Counted from the stretch's first letter, positions 9,041 through 17,877 are shown. The stretch: 38,326 nucleotides of DNA from Nitrospirales bacterium (GCA_021604365.1 BQIZ01000012.1:1-38326), one strand, 5' to 3'. Notes: a model not told the origin generated them from the sequence alone. Program-made: numbers and translations.

Positions 9041-9694
9041 ATGACCACTTTGCCTTTTTTAAAGATCACCGAAATTTTTCACAGCCTTCAAGGGGAATCC
9101 ACCCGTGTGGGACAACCGTGCGTATTTGTCCGGTTAACGGGGTGTCCGCTTCGCTGCACCTGGTGTGACACGGAGTATGCCTTTCATGGTGGAAATACCA
9201 TGCCGATGGAGACAATTTTGGCCCAAGTGCAATCATATGGTTGTCCACTCGTCGAGGTGACCGGGGGTGAACCATTGCATCAACCCGGCTCTCTGGTATT
9301 GTTAACACAACTATGCGACGCCGGATTTCAGGTGATGCTGGAAACCAGCGGGGCGTTTGATATTTCCAACGTGGATGAGCGGGTTTCGATTATTTTGGAT
9401 GTCAAATGCCCGGGGAGTGGCATGACGGACCGGATGCGGTGGGATACCCTCACACATCTATCCGGAAAAGACGAAGTGAAGTTTGTTTTGAAGGATCGGG
9501 CCGATTATGAGTGGGCGCGAGATATCGTGAACCAGTATTCGTTGGGAGACCGTTGTCCCGTCCATATGAGTCCGGTCTTTGGAGTCCTCGATTTGCAATC
9601 CCTGGCTGAATGGATTCTGGAAGATCGACTGCCTGTTCGATTTCAACTCCAATTGCATAAAGTGATCTGGGATCCTGAAACCCGTGGCGTGTAA
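9041..9694 (+). CDS. queE: 7-carboxy-7-deazaguanine synthase QueE
   Basis: Radical SAM enzyme of the queuosine pathway that rearranges 6-carboxytetrahydropterin to 7-carboxy-7-deazaguanine. The 217-residue product has the early ITEIFHSLQGESTRVGQPCVFVR segment. The CX3CX2C iron-sulfur motif follows at Cys35, Cys39 and Cys42 (GCPLRCTWCDTEYAF), then VEVTGGEPLHQPG for SAM binding. The ATG at 9041 follows GAGGG at correct spacing; the open frame extends upstream to a TTG at 8996, but homologues begin near the chosen start. No other queuosine gene is in the window. The following pepA is 56 bases downstream. Confidence 0.94.
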   Translation: MTTLPFLKITEIFHSLQGESTRVGQPCVFVRLTGCPLRCTWCDTEYAFHGGNTMPMETILAQVQSYGCPLVEVTGGEPLHQPGSLVLLTQLCDAGFQVMLETSGAFDISNVDERVSIILDVKCPGSGMTDRMRWDTLTHLSGKDEVKFVLKDRADYEWARDIVNQYSLGDRCPVHMSPVFGVLDLQSLAEWILEDRLPVRFQLQLHKVIWDPETRGV

Positions 9695-9750
9695 CGCAAC
9701 GGGAAAAGGGTCGTTTTACGGTAGGGGCGATTTATTTCTTGAGGAGGCGT

Positions 9751-11265
9751 ATGAATATTCTTGTGAAGAGTGGTGAAGCCACCGCTGCGACAACAGACGT
9801 GTTGGTATGTTTGGAATATGAACAAGACAAAACCTGGAGCAAGGCTGTCCAGCCGGTCGACCAGAAACTCGGTGGACAATTGAACACCTTGCGCAAAAGT
9901 GGAGAATTTTCCGGTAAGCCAAATAACACTGCCTTACTACATATCGATGGGAAATTGGCGGCAAAACGCGTGCTTCTTGTCGGCCTGGGAACACGGGAGA
10001 CAGTGACCTTGGAACGAATTCGTCAAGCGATGGGGACCGCTGCCAAACGCGCTCGCACCGCCAAAGCCAAAGGGATTGCTTGCGTGATGCCGGACGTGCC
10101 AAAGAGCACCGGCCCTATAGATGACGTGGCTCAAGCCATGGTGGAAGGGATCGTTCTTGGGGACTATCGGTTTAATGAGTACCGCACGGACCGCACGGAC
10201 CGCACGGACGACAACCACTCCTTGCAATCCTGCACCCTCCTCACCACCTCCAACGCTCACCTGAATGAGGCCAAAGATGGAGCCAAACGTGGACAAATCC
10301 TTGGTGAAGCCACCTGTTTCGTCCGGGATTTGTGCAACCACCCGGCTAACGTGATGACGCCTTCCCGGGTCGTCACCGAAGCCAAAAAAATTGCTAGGGA
10401 GGCCAAAGTCCGGCTCAAAGTCTTGGACCGCAAACAGCAGGAAAAACTCGGCATGGGCGGCTTATTGGGAGTCTCTCGAGGCAGCATCGAACCGCCCCAA
10501 TTCATCATTCTGGAATATATGGGTGGCCCTCGCACACAAAAACCCATTGTCTTTGTCGGTAAAACCGTGACATTTGATAGCGGTGGGATCTCCCTAAAAC
10601 CATCAGAAAATATGGAACAGATGAAGGCCGACATGACCGGTGGAGCCGAAGTCTTGGCGACGATTCGAGCCGCCTCCCGGCTCAAACTCCCGGTGAATGC
10701 AATCGGCCTCTTGCCTGTGACGGAAAACATGCCGGGAGGTCGGGCAACTAAACCCGGCGATATCCTTACCATGCTCTCGGGAAAAACGGTGGAAGTCCAA
10801 AATACCGATGCGGAAGGTCGTTTGATTCTTGCTGACGGCTTGGCCTATGCCTCACGGCTCAAACCCGCCTGCGTGATTGACATTGCCACACTGACTGGTG
10901 CAGCTGCTGTCGCGTTGGGACAATTCGCCATTGGGATGTTGGGCAATGACGACACCATGAAAGCCGACCTAAAAAAGTCCGGCAATCATGCCGGGGAACG
11001 GGTATGGGAAATGCCCCTTTGGGATGAATATTTTGAGCAGCTAAAAAGTGACGTGGCGGACATGCGGAATATCGGTGGACGCGGAGGCGGAATGATTACT
11101 GCGGCGATGTTCTTATCAAAATTCGTCGGAGACCATCCCTGGGTCCATTTGGACATTGCCAGCACTGATTGGGGTACAACAGAACGGCCCTATGTTCCTA
11201 AAGGTCCAACCGGCATCGGGACCCGGTTGCTCATTCAGTATTTACTGAATCATGCCAATCGCTAG
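9751..11265 (+). CDS. pepA: Leucyl aminopeptidase (M17), PepA
   Basis: A 504-residue cytosolic dinuclear zinc/manganese aminopeptidase that removes N-terminal residues in peptide turnover. The catalytic C-terminal domain carries TFDSGGISLKP and MKADMTGGAEV. The signature NTDAEGRLILADGLAYA follows, then IDIATLTGAAAVALG, covering the expected metal ligands and catalytic Lys and Arg. The N-terminal domain is the usual regulatory macro-like fold. The ATG at 9751 follows a strong GAGGAGG; a further ATG four codons upstream is less well placed. Oddity: residues around 145-155 contain a short TDRTDRTD run made by a 9-bp tandem repeat. nagZ begins immediately after the stop. Confidence 0.95.
   Translation: MNILVKSGEATAATTDVLVCLEYEQDKTWSKAVQPVDQKLGGQLNTLRKSGEFSGKPNNTALLHIDGKLAAKRVLLVGLGTRETVTLERIRQAMGTAAKRARTAKAKGIACVMPDVPKSTGPIDDVAQAMVEGIVLGDYRFNEYRTDRTDRTDDNHSLQSCTLLTTSNAHLNEAKDGAKRGQILGEATCFVRDLCNHPANVMTPSRVVTEAKKIAREAKVRLKVLDRKQQEKLGMGGLLGVSRGSIEPPQFIILEYMGGPRTQKPIVFVGKTVTFDSGGISLKPSENMEQMKADMTGGAEVLATIRAASRLKLPVNAIGLLPVTENMPGGRATKPGDILTMLSGKTVEVQNTDAEGRLILADGLAYASRLKPACVIDIATLTGAAAVALGQFAIGMLGNDDTMKADLKKSGNHAGERVWEMPLWDEYFEQLKSDVADMRNIGGRGGGMITAAMFLSKFVGDHPWVHLDIASTDWGTTERPYVPKGPTGIGTRLLIQYLLNHANR
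10182..10208 (+). repeat. Three exact 9-bp tandem repeats inside pepA
   Basis: CCGCACGGA occurs three times in a row, in frame, encoding an alternating R-T-D run in the linker-like part of the N-terminal domain of PepA. The unit length keeps the frame, so copy number could vary without loss of function. Confidence 0.9.
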
Positions 11266-12369
11266 GTGGCCACACACGCCATGTCTTTCGCTGAACTCGT
11301 AGGGCAACTGTGTATGATCGGGTTCGAAGGGACGGAGGTCACTCCGGACCTTCGAGCCTGGATGCAGGAATTCCGACCAGGAGGGATCATTCTTTTTTCC
11401 CGCAATTTGGTTGACCCTGTCCAAATCGCACATCTCACGAACGACCTCCAATCCCTTGCCGGGGACATCCCCCTGCTCATCGGCATCGATCAAGAAGGCG
11501 GGCGCGTCTCCCGCCTTCCTTCAGGCTTTACCATCTTTCCTCCTGCATCCACTGTCGCCCACTCGGGGTCCACGGAACTGGCCTACCAAGCCGCAGCCGT
11601 CACGGCCAAGGAGTTACGCGCCGTCGGGATTAATATGAATATGGCGCCGGTTCTGGACATCCATACGAATCCCTCCAATCCTATTATCGGGGATCGGGCA
11701 TTTGGGACCGAGCCGGAACAGGTGTCCCTGATGGGAACGGCCACTCTCGCGGGCCTGCACGACCATCGCGTATTGGCCTGCGGAAAACATTTCCCTGGTC
11801 ATGGCGACACCAGTACAGATTCACATGTGGAACTGCCGGTGGTCCATGCCACCAGGGAACGTCTGGAGAGGGTAGAACTCAAACCTTTTCGATACGCCAT
11901 TACTCATGGCCTACAGGCCATGATGACAGCCCACGTCCACTATCCCGACCTAGACCCCACAAACCCCGCAACCCTCTCTTCCATGATATTGACAGATATC
12001 CTTCGGCAGCAGATGGGATTTTCCGGTGTCATTTTGAGTGACGACTTGGAGATGGGCGCCATTGTAAAACATTCGACAATCGGCGAGGCGGCTGTACGCT
12101 CGTTGCAAGCCGGAGTAGATATGTTATTGGTGTGTAAAACCCGCAGACTCGCAACCGATACCATTAACGCTGTTTGTTGTGCCGTTGAATCCAACATATT
12201 GGATCAAAGCCACCTTGAGGCTAGCCTAGCCCGCATAGCCACCGTCAAACAGCAATTTGTCTCACCCTATCACCCAATCGACATTCCCTCCATCCCTGAT
12301 ACCGTCGGCATTCCTGCTCATCGCCATGTGTTAGCACAGGTCCAAGACCAGTTTCGCACCTGGGCCTGA
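11266..12369 (+). CDS. nagZ: Beta-N-acetylhexosaminidase NagZ (GH3)
   Basis: A 367-residue glycoside hydrolase family 3 enzyme that removes N-acetylglucosamine from anhydro-muropeptides in peptidoglycan recycling. It shows GGIILFSRN, IGIDQEGGRVSRL, GDRAFG and the catalytic-loop motif KHFPGHGDTSTDSH. The nucleophile aspartate lies in VILSDDLEMGAI. There is no signal peptide, which fits the cytoplasmic location of NagZ. The start is uncertain: a GTG directly follows the pepA stop, and an ATG lies at 11281. Coupling to pepA fits joint turnover of peptides and muropeptides. Confidence 0.93.
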   Translation: MATHAMSFAELVGQLCMIGFEGTEVTPDLRAWMQEFRPGGIILFSRNLVDPVQIAHLTNDLQSLAGDIPLLIGIDQEGGRVSRLPSGFTIFPPASTVAHSGSTELAYQAAAVTAKELRAVGINMNMAPVLDIHTNPSNPIIGDRAFGTEPEQVSLMGTATLAGLHDHRVLACGKHFPGHGDTSTDSHVELPVVHATRERLERVELKPFRYAITHGLQAMMTAHVHYPDLDPTNPATLSSMILTDILRQQMGFSGVILSDDLEMGAIVKHSTIGEAAVRSLQAGVDMLLVCKTRRLATDTINAVCCAVESNILDQSHLEASLARIATVKQQFVSPYHPIDIPSIPDTVGIPAHRHVLAQVQDQFRTWA

Positions 12370-12633
12370 AGGCACAAAAAGCTTAGAGACGGATTACCAT
12401 CCATACTCCAATAGGCGGTCTAGGCTTCGTTTCCATCTGGGCTAATTTATGGATACCAGCTATATCGCTTACCTGACCAACCGATCAAAGAAGTCCATAG
12501 CCCAATTCTGGACATTCCCTACAAAGATTTGTTTAGCTAACAACCTTGCGGTATGAACCGACGCATCCAATCATCTATTCCTATTGCTGATGACAGAATT
12601 TCATGATTCATTTCGAGAGCAAGGAGCATGGCC

Positions 12634-13035
12634 ATGGCATTGAAAAAAGGGGACATAATCGACGAACGTAAACGGTTTCCGGATTCTTGCGGGCTGGTAC
12701 TCAAGGTGATGAGCGGAGGGGAAGGTTTTGAAAAAATTCGGTGTTGCGGGCATGACCTGACCCAGGAAGATATAGTTCCCTCGTTTAATCAAGAGCGTGG
12801 CCGCCGGGCAGGAGCCTTGGCAGTCGGCATGCCACTCAATGAGAAAATCGTTGCGACTGATTCCTGTGGACTTCGCCTAATGGTGATGGCGGGAGGTGAG
12901 GGCTTTAAAGAAGTTATCTGCTGTGGTCATTCGTTTGGGGCAAGTGCGATTCAAAGTTTAGAGTTTGGTCAAATGCGGGGAGAGGACCCGGGGCCGGAGC
13001 ACACCCCCAATACCCCCCATCAAGGAACCGCCTAA
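12634..13035 (+). CDS. Protein with two desulforedoxin-like cysteine modules
   Basis: A 133-residue protein of unknown function with a clear internal duplication. Copy one (about residues 16-40) has SCGLVLKVMSGGEGF then IRCCGH. Copy two (about 72-98) has SCGLRLMVMAGGEGF then VICCGH. The spacing and the GG..F..CCG pattern resemble the iron-binding desulforedoxin domain at the N-terminus of desulfoferrodoxin. That domain begins with CxxCG, whereas here only one cysteine precedes the glycine, leaving three cysteines plus a histidine per module. A metal-binding or redox role is therefore inference. The C-terminal tail is polar and proline-rich. The ATG at 12634 sits seven bases after AAGGAG; an earlier ATG at 12628 is too close. 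It is 15 bases from the next gene. Confidence 0.75.
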   Translation: MALKKGDIIDERKRFPDSCGLVLKVMSGGEGFEKIRCCGHDLTQEDIVPSFNQERGRRAGALAVGMPLNEKIVATDSCGLRLMVMAGGEGFKEVICCGHSFGASAIQSLEFGQMRGEDPGPEHTPNTPHQGTA

Positions 13036-13050
13036 GAGGACACATTCCAT

Positions 13051-13530
13051 ATGTTAGGGTGGACACCAGAATCGATCAAGCAATGGGTCAAATGGATGCA
13101 GTTCCTCGACCGGTGGGGCTATATCACGGCCTGCTTGAGTTTTCTTCTCGTGGGCATGTTGGTTTTCGGGTATAGTTGGGTAGCCTATGCTCAAACGGTA
13201 CAGACGGGATTTTTGCCAGCCACCATCACCTTACTGAATGACCTGCTGTTCGTCATCATTCTTTTGGAGTTGTTCCGCACGGTCTTAGGCTTTCTGCAAA
13301 ACGACCGTATTCGCCTCGAACCCTTCCTCCATGTAGGGATCATCGCCTCTGTCCGAAGAATTCTCACCGCTGGAGCTGAATTCTCGCACCAGGATTCCGT
13401 CCCTGAGGACATCTTTCGTCATTACCTCATGGATATGTCCTTGCATGTCGTCGTGATTTTAGTCCTCATGATTGCATTATATCTTCACCGAAAATCCGAA
13501 ATACCCGTAGAACCTGTTTTCAATAAATAG
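13051..13530 (+). CDS. PsiE-family inner-membrane protein
   Basis: A 159-residue integral membrane protein with four predicted helices at about residues 25-50, 60-80, 88-105 and 128-148. The conserved core is LLNDLLFVIILLELFRTVLG, then RLEPFLHVGIIASVRRILT. This matches the PsiE (phosphate-starvation-inducible E) family, whose biochemical role is not known. The name reflects E. coli regulation, not a shown link to phosphate here. The gene lies 15 bases after the duplicated-cysteine protein and is very probably co-transcribed with it. Confidence 0.82.
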   Translation: MLGWTPESIKQWVKWMQFLDRWGYITACLSFLLVGMLVFGYSWVAYAQTVQTGFLPATITLLNDLLFVIILLELFRTVLGFLQNDRIRLEPFLHVGIIASVRRILTAGAEFSHQDSVPEDIFRHYLMDMSLHVVVILVLMIALYLHRKSEIPVEPVFNK

Positions 13531-13690
13531 CCCTTCCGAGTTCCAGGAAAATTCTGTTTCTCATTCATCTTCCCTCCATCAAATTATTGTCAAAAATACC
13601 AGATGAACTTCTTTCGTTCATATTGCATACCGCCGAGGGCTGTGGCAGTATAGCCTCCTTTTTGGACAACAATCCGTTGTGTTGGTCATC

Positions 13691-14098
13691 ATGGAGTCTC
13701 TTCCTGAATTAGTTGGCACGGTCCATATTATCATGGGCCCTTATCGAGGAAATCCGATCGCACTGTATATGTGCCAGGAGGAGTCCGCCTGCCGCATTTC
13801 TCCTCGCATCTATCCATGGAATCAAACCGTTGGAACTGGAGAAACCCCCAATAAAGCCGCTGCGGACTTTGAAGCCAAGTGGAAACAAACAGACTTGGCC
13901 GACGATATGTATACCGGCCCTCATTGGGAAGGTGGCATCAAGCCCGAAAAGCCCAAACCCGTCCCTCCCCCCAAGCCTGCATCTCCTCCTGTAGCTAAGA
14001 CCGCAGCCGCACAAGACACCAAACCCCCTTTACCTAAATCACCAGCTCCGCCGGAACCACCACAACCAGCCCCAGAAGCTGATGACGCGACTCCGTAA
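13691..14098 (+). CDS. Hypothetical protein with proline-rich tail
   Basis: About 135 residues. The N-terminal half (GTVHIIMGPYRGNPIALYM, then CRISPRIYPWNQ) looks globular and matches no family I recognise. The last 55 residues are a proline/alanine/lysine-rich linker (KPKPVPPPKPASPP and similar). There is no signal peptide or membrane helix. The start is uncertain: a GTG at 13679 and the ATG at 13691 are both possible, and neither has a good ribosome-binding site. It is convergent with the amidotransferase gene. Confidence 0.55.
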   Translation: MESLPELVGTVHIIMGPYRGNPIALYMCQEESACRISPRIYPWNQTVGTGETPNKAAADFEAKWKQTDLADDMYTGPHWEGGIKPEKPKPVPPPKPASPPVAKTAAAQDTKPPLPKSPAPPEPPQPAPEADDATP

Positions 14099-14184
14099 GA
14101 CCCCCGTCCTCTTCCCCATATCAGGTATTCTCTTTCGTAAAGAATTTGTGCGAACCAGGCCCAAGCCAAAATGGCCGGGCCAGG

Positions 14185-14946
14185 CTATGTTCGGCTGGCG
14201 GCAAACTTTCTGGCGGATTGTATCAACCCAATAAATAGACGTTTCTGAATCGCGTCGTGCCGGTATAAGAACTCCGGATGCCATTGGACACCAAGCCAGA
14301 ATGGATGACGAGAGGCTTCAATCGCTTCAATGACTCCATCTGGAGCAACCCCAGTGATTTGAAAGAACGACGGAACAGATTTGATAGATTGATGGTGAGA
14401 ACTATTCACCGCAATACTTAACCGCTTAGCGATGCGCTGAAGTAGGCTGTTGGGTTCAATGTCGATGAGATGGGCTGTTTTCGTTGCGGATTTTGTAGGA
14501 CGATGTTCAATTTTCGTCGACATTTGAGAGGAAATATCCTGCAGCAAGGTTCCTCCCAAGGCCACATTCATGGATTGCATACCCCCGCAAATGCCGAGCG
14601 TTGGCAAACCCTGACGAAAGGCCAACTTTGATAGTCCAAGCTCAAGTTGAGCGCGCCCTTCGCTCATTCGCTGAAAAGGATACCGCTGTTTCTCCCCATA
14701 CAACTCAGGGGCTAAATCCGATCCGCTCCCGGTCACCAGAAGGCCGTCGAGCCGTTGTAAAAGGTATTTCTGTTTGGCCAGACCACGCACCAGGGGAAGC
14801 ACAATGGGCATTCCCCCGGCGTCCTGAATTGCCTGAAGGTACCTGGCCCGCAAAAAATAGGTGGGTTCTTTCCCACCCATATCCTTCCGATTTCCAGGGT
14901 TAAAATCCGGTGTGATCCCAATGATAGGTTTGACCATGCCAGTCAT
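14185..14946 (-). CDS. Class I glutamine amidotransferase-like protein (peptidase C26, PuuD type)
   Basis: A 253-residue hydrolase of the gamma-glutamyl-GABA hydrolase group. It has KPIIGITPDFN at the N-terminus and GLLVTGSGSDLAPELYGE, a variant of the usual GG.D motif. The nucleophile elbow is LGICGGMQSMNVALGG, and the His-Glu pair is in GVQWHPEF, so the triad is complete. Known relatives remove glutamate from gamma-glutamylated amines; the substrate here cannot be fixed because no putrescine-pathway genes lie nearby. Two ATGs (14946 and 14937) compete as start. It stands about 35 bases from the small exported protein gene upstream and may share its transcript. Confidence 0.88.
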   Translation of the reverse strand: MTGMVKPIIGITPDFNPGNRKDMGGKEPTYFLRARYLQAIQDAGGMPIVLPLVRGLAKQKYLLQRLDGLLVTGSGSDLAPELYGEKQRYPFQRMSEGRAQLELGLSKLAFRQGLPTLGICGGMQSMNVALGGTLLQDISSQMSTKIEHRPTKSATKTAHLIDIEPNSLLQRIAKRLSIAVNSSHHQSIKSVPSFFQITGVAPDGVIEAIEASRHPFWLGVQWHPEFLYRHDAIQKRLFIGLIQSARKFAASRT

Positions 14947-14979
14947 TTCAACTTAGGCGGGTATATTTGTTGATTCGGT

Positions 14980-15381
14980 CTAAAGGGCTTGATCCTCGTG
15001 ATCCTCATATGCGGAGACCCCAATGAATCGAACGGGTTCATTCCCCTTCAGATGATCGGGGGTGATGACATACGTGCCATAGAAGCTCGGTTCCCATACG
15101 GCTTTTGCCGTATCAAGGTCGCCACCCGTCAATCCATAGGTAAAGGATCCCACAACCCCACCCAAGATGGCATAGGCCAATTTAACAGGGAAATAGACCA
15201 CGGTCAGCAAAGCACTCCCAATCCCAAGGCCCGCCTCATTGGTTGGACTCGATAATTCGTGTTCGGCAGCCAGACTTACCCCCGTGGCACCCAGACCTAC
15301 GACCAGGGAAAAAGCCAACAACACACATACCCCGGTTACTTGTTTAAGCACATCTCCCCAAAAACCCTTGGATTGCCGCAT
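14980..15381 (-). CDS. Small exported/membrane protein of unknown function
   Basis: A 133-residue protein. Residues 15-40 are a hydrophobic signal ending in SLAAEHE. A second hydrophobic segment (about 55-85, VVYFPVKLAYAILGGVVGSFTYGLTGG) is followed by a conserved-looking GTYVITPDHLKGNEPVRFIG. I recall similar proteins in Nitrospirota and deltaproteobacteria but no function. The ATG at 15381 is eight bases after GGAAGGAG, which decides this start over a GTG at 15390. Confidence 0.72.
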   Translation of the reverse strand: MRQSKGFWGDVLKQVTGVCVLLAFSLVVGLGATGVSLAAEHELSSPTNEAGLGIGSALLTVVYFPVKLAYAILGGVVGSFTYGLTGGDLDTAKAVWEPSFYGTYVITPDHLKGNEPVRFIGVSAYEDHEDQAL

Positions 15382-15503
15382 AAGAAACACTCCTTCCTGT
15401 TTAATTTTTATGCAAACCTTCTGGTGGTTATTCTAATCAGGAATGATTCGTCAGTCTTCTGTTTTTAAATAAAAAACAATGAATTATAGCAAATTTAAGA
15501 CCT

Positions 15504-16004
15504 TCATAGTGAATGGGGGCCATCTTCTGTTTCAACCAAATCCAACTCGATGAAAATCTGCCTCTTGATTTCCTCGGCCTCCCGCTCAACCACCTCATCA
15601 GTCTCAGCAATGAGAGCGTCTCCGGGAACCTGAATATTCTCCTGCTTGATTCCCTGATGAATAAAAGCATGGAGCTTGTGGAAACACAACAACTGCACCA
15701 ACAAATCATGACTTTTTTCACGATAGCTTTCCTGGTCCTCCACCGGAACGCCCCCTAGGACGACTTCCAACCATGACGAATGCTGAAGAATTTCTTCAAG
15801 CTTGGCTATTTGGTTCTTTTTCATTACCACCTCAACTTGCACCCCGCCCTTCCAGCTGCGTTTTTTAACATTAAAAATACAGTGTACTGAATCTGAGGCA
15901 CCTTCAACGGCTTCGGGGCCGTAAAAAAGGGTGATCCGAAAGAGAGGAATCTGAGGTGGTGAGAGTAATGACATTCTGGACCCACTCGTTAATTTAACGG
16001 ACAT
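15504..16004 (-). CDS. Hypothetical protein, 166 residues
   Basis: No family recognised. The first half is a mixed beta-strand pattern (FRITLFYGPEAVEGASDSVHCIFNVKKRSW, then VQVEVVMKKNQ). The second half is helical and acidic, with EREAEEIKRQIFIELDLVE near the end. There is no signal peptide or membrane segment. The start may be the ATG at 16004 or one at 15974; neither has a convincing ribosome-binding site. It is divergent from tatA, with about 150 bases between. Confidence 0.6.
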   Translation of the reverse strand: MSVKLTSGSRMSLLSPPQIPLFRITLFYGPEAVEGASDSVHCIFNVKKRSWKGGVQVEVVMKKNQIAKLEEILQHSSWLEVVLGGVPVEDQESYREKSHDLLVQLLCFHKLHAFIHQGIKQENIQVPGDALIAETDEVVEREAEEIKRQIFIELDLVETEDGPHSL

Positions 16005-16150
16005 AACACAATATGAAGAATACGCAAAAACTTGGCTGGGGCATAGCGTTCTAAGCCTACCGTATTTAGGTTGACACTCGTCAATCTTGAAAGATAGAGT
16101 CTTTTTAGTTGAATTTTTTCGCAGTAAGCTGAAGGGAAAGGGGCTTCTTT

Positions 16151-16939
16151 ATGTTCGGAACCATGGGGTTCTCTGAACTCATGATCATTCTGGTGATCAT
16201 CCTGATTATTTTCGGGGCAGGTCGGCTCCCGCAAATCGGGGAAGGTGTCGGAAAAGCTCTAAAAGGCTTTAAGAAGGAAGTCGCCGATGTCCCTCAACCT
16301 GTGGACCCCAATGAGCCACTTCCATCTGCACCGCCCGAACCAGCACAAGCTCAATCCCAGCCGACTACCCCAGTAGGCACCCAGACCAATCAACCATTCC
16401 AGCCTGGTCCTGAACAAACGCCTGGAACCACGGCAGCGTTACTTTACCAGGGAGCAGGGCCTCAAGTGGTCCAGCCTTCAGCTAAATCTACTGTAGCCCC
16501 TAACTCTCCTCAAACCACGACTGCCCCTCCTGCACCGTTGCCGATGTCCATGGAGGATAGGCAAGCGCAACCCGCCCCTATGGCTTCGAGGCAATACCCC
16601 GCTCTCCCGGCTGGAGCACAGGCAAAGCCCGTGCTGAAGCGCCCTGCAGCTGTTGTCAATAAACAGGCCGTGGCCAGAGTCCAAGCCCAGCAAGCTGCAA
16701 TGAAAGCCCAGACTTCCCAGCAGTCCGGATTAGCTCCACGAGATATGCAATCCTTAGGAGAAGGCCTTGGGAGTGCCGTACGCACCTTCCGGGATGCCGC
16801 AGCAGATATTAAAAATTCGATCGATCCTCAAATGCGCACCATTCAGGCTGAAATGGAGTCTGCCGAAAAAGAGATGCAAGATTCCATCGAAGTGGCTAAA
16901 GAGCCTCTGACCCCCAAAGAACGTTCAGGATCTGCCTAA
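16151..16939 (+). CDS. tatA: TatA/TatB-type twin-arginine translocase subunit with long C-terminal extension
   Basis: A 262-residue Tat pore/receptor subunit. Residues 1-20 are the membrane helix (FSELMIILVIILIIF). The hinge FGAGRLPQ and the amphipathic helix IGEGVGKALKGFKKE follow, typical of TatA. Ordinary TatA proteins are 60-100 residues. Here about 150 residues of proline/alanine/glutamine-rich linker come next, then a C-terminal helical part (SLGEGLGSAVRTFRDAAADI) that resembles a second Tat amphipathic helix. The ATG follows AAGGGG. No tatC is in the window. The HEAT-repeat lipoprotein gene follows after five bases, so the two are probably co-transcribed. A Tat-dependent MsrB is encoded in the same window. 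Confidence 0.88.
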   Translation: MFGTMGFSELMIILVIILIIFGAGRLPQIGEGVGKALKGFKKEVADVPQPVDPNEPLPSAPPEPAQAQSQPTTPVGTQTNQPFQPGPEQTPGTTAALLYQGAGPQVVQPSAKSTVAPNSPQTTTAPPAPLPMSMEDRQAQPAPMASRQYPALPAGAQAKPVLKRPAAVVNKQAVARVQAQQAAMKAQTSQQSGLAPRDMQSLGEGLGSAVRTFRDAAADIKNSIDPQMRTIQAEMESAEKEMQDSIEVAKEPLTPKERSGSA

Positions 16940-16944
16940 TCTTC

Positions 16945-17718
16945 TTGCTACCATTCCCTACCAGTCCTGCTGTCCTTATCGGAACCATTTTTTTCTTTGG
17001 ACTCATTGGGTGTGTCATTGAATCCCCACCTGAACCACCCGAAACTGTCACCGAACGACTTATTCCACTTCTGACCGATATTCAGCCTGATACTCGACGG
17101 ACCGCAGCTTTATCACTAGGGAAAATTGGTGATCCTCAGAGCGTACCAGCCCTTGTTCTCGCCTTATCGGACCCAGATGACCAGGTTCGACAATCAAGCG
17201 CATGGGCCTTGGGAACAATGGCCGAATCCTTATCTGATCAGTCTCTAGTTGCATTGGTTCAACACCTTACGGATCCCTCCGATTCAGTCAAAAAAGCTGT
17301 AGTATTGGCGTTGGGTCGGACAGAGGTGCAGGAAGAATTATTGCGGGTATTAACCGAAGCCTACGCTATTTCCACAATTGACTCCCAAAGAACCATTATC
17401 CAATCTCTTGCTCACTTTGAATTTCCATTTTCCTATTCCGTGTATCTCCAAGCTCTGGAAAGTCCAGATTCTCTCACACGTCAATCGGCAATTGCAGGGC
17501 TCGGTGAATTAGGTGATCCTAGAGGACTCCCGTTCTTACGCACCCATCTTCTCCAAGACCCAAGCGTGGGAGTGCGATCGGAAGCTGCGTTTCGTTTAGG
17601 CAAATTGGGAACCAGTGCGGATGTGTCTGCACTGAAACAAGCCATGGAAACAGACCCGACCCCCAATGTGCATTTTTGGTCATCCTGGGCTCTTGCCCAA
17701 ATTAGTCCGAATACCTAA
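16945..17718 (+). CDS. HEAT-repeat lipoprotein
   Basis: A 257-residue protein starting with TTG. The N-terminus is a lipoprotein signal (FFFGLIGC, with Cys about residue 23). The rest is a helical solenoid of HEAT/PBS-lyase-type repeats: RRTAALSLGKIGDPQSVPAL, then VRQSSAWALGTM, SVKKAVVLALGR, TRQSAIAGLGELGDPRGLP and VRSEAAFRLGKLG. Such repeats mediate protein binding. Sitting five bases after tatA it may help assemble envelope complexes; that is inference. The start is weak: no ribosome-binding site is seen, so translation is probably coupled to tatA. Confidence 0.78.
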   Translation: MLPFPTSPAVLIGTIFFFGLIGCVIESPPEPPETVTERLIPLLTDIQPDTRRTAALSLGKIGDPQSVPALVLALSDPDDQVRQSSAWALGTMAESLSDQSLVALVQHLTDPSDSVKKAVVLALGRTEVQEELLRVLTEAYAISTIDSQRTIIQSLAHFEFPFSYSVYLQALESPDSLTRQSAIAGLGELGDPRGLPFLRTHLLQDPSVGVRSEAAFRLGKLGTSADVSALKQAMETDPTPNVHFWSSWALAQISPNT

Positions 17719-17877
17719 ATTCTTCACCAATTTTTCCTGGTCGTCCTATTCATTATTTTCTCAGATTCTCAGTCAATACTGCCCCTAGATCAGAATCTTT
17801 ACATATTCGATGCGCCTGATTGAATACTCAAGATAAAGTTATTACAATTCGCCTTCTTTTTCTCAACGAGGCAATAA

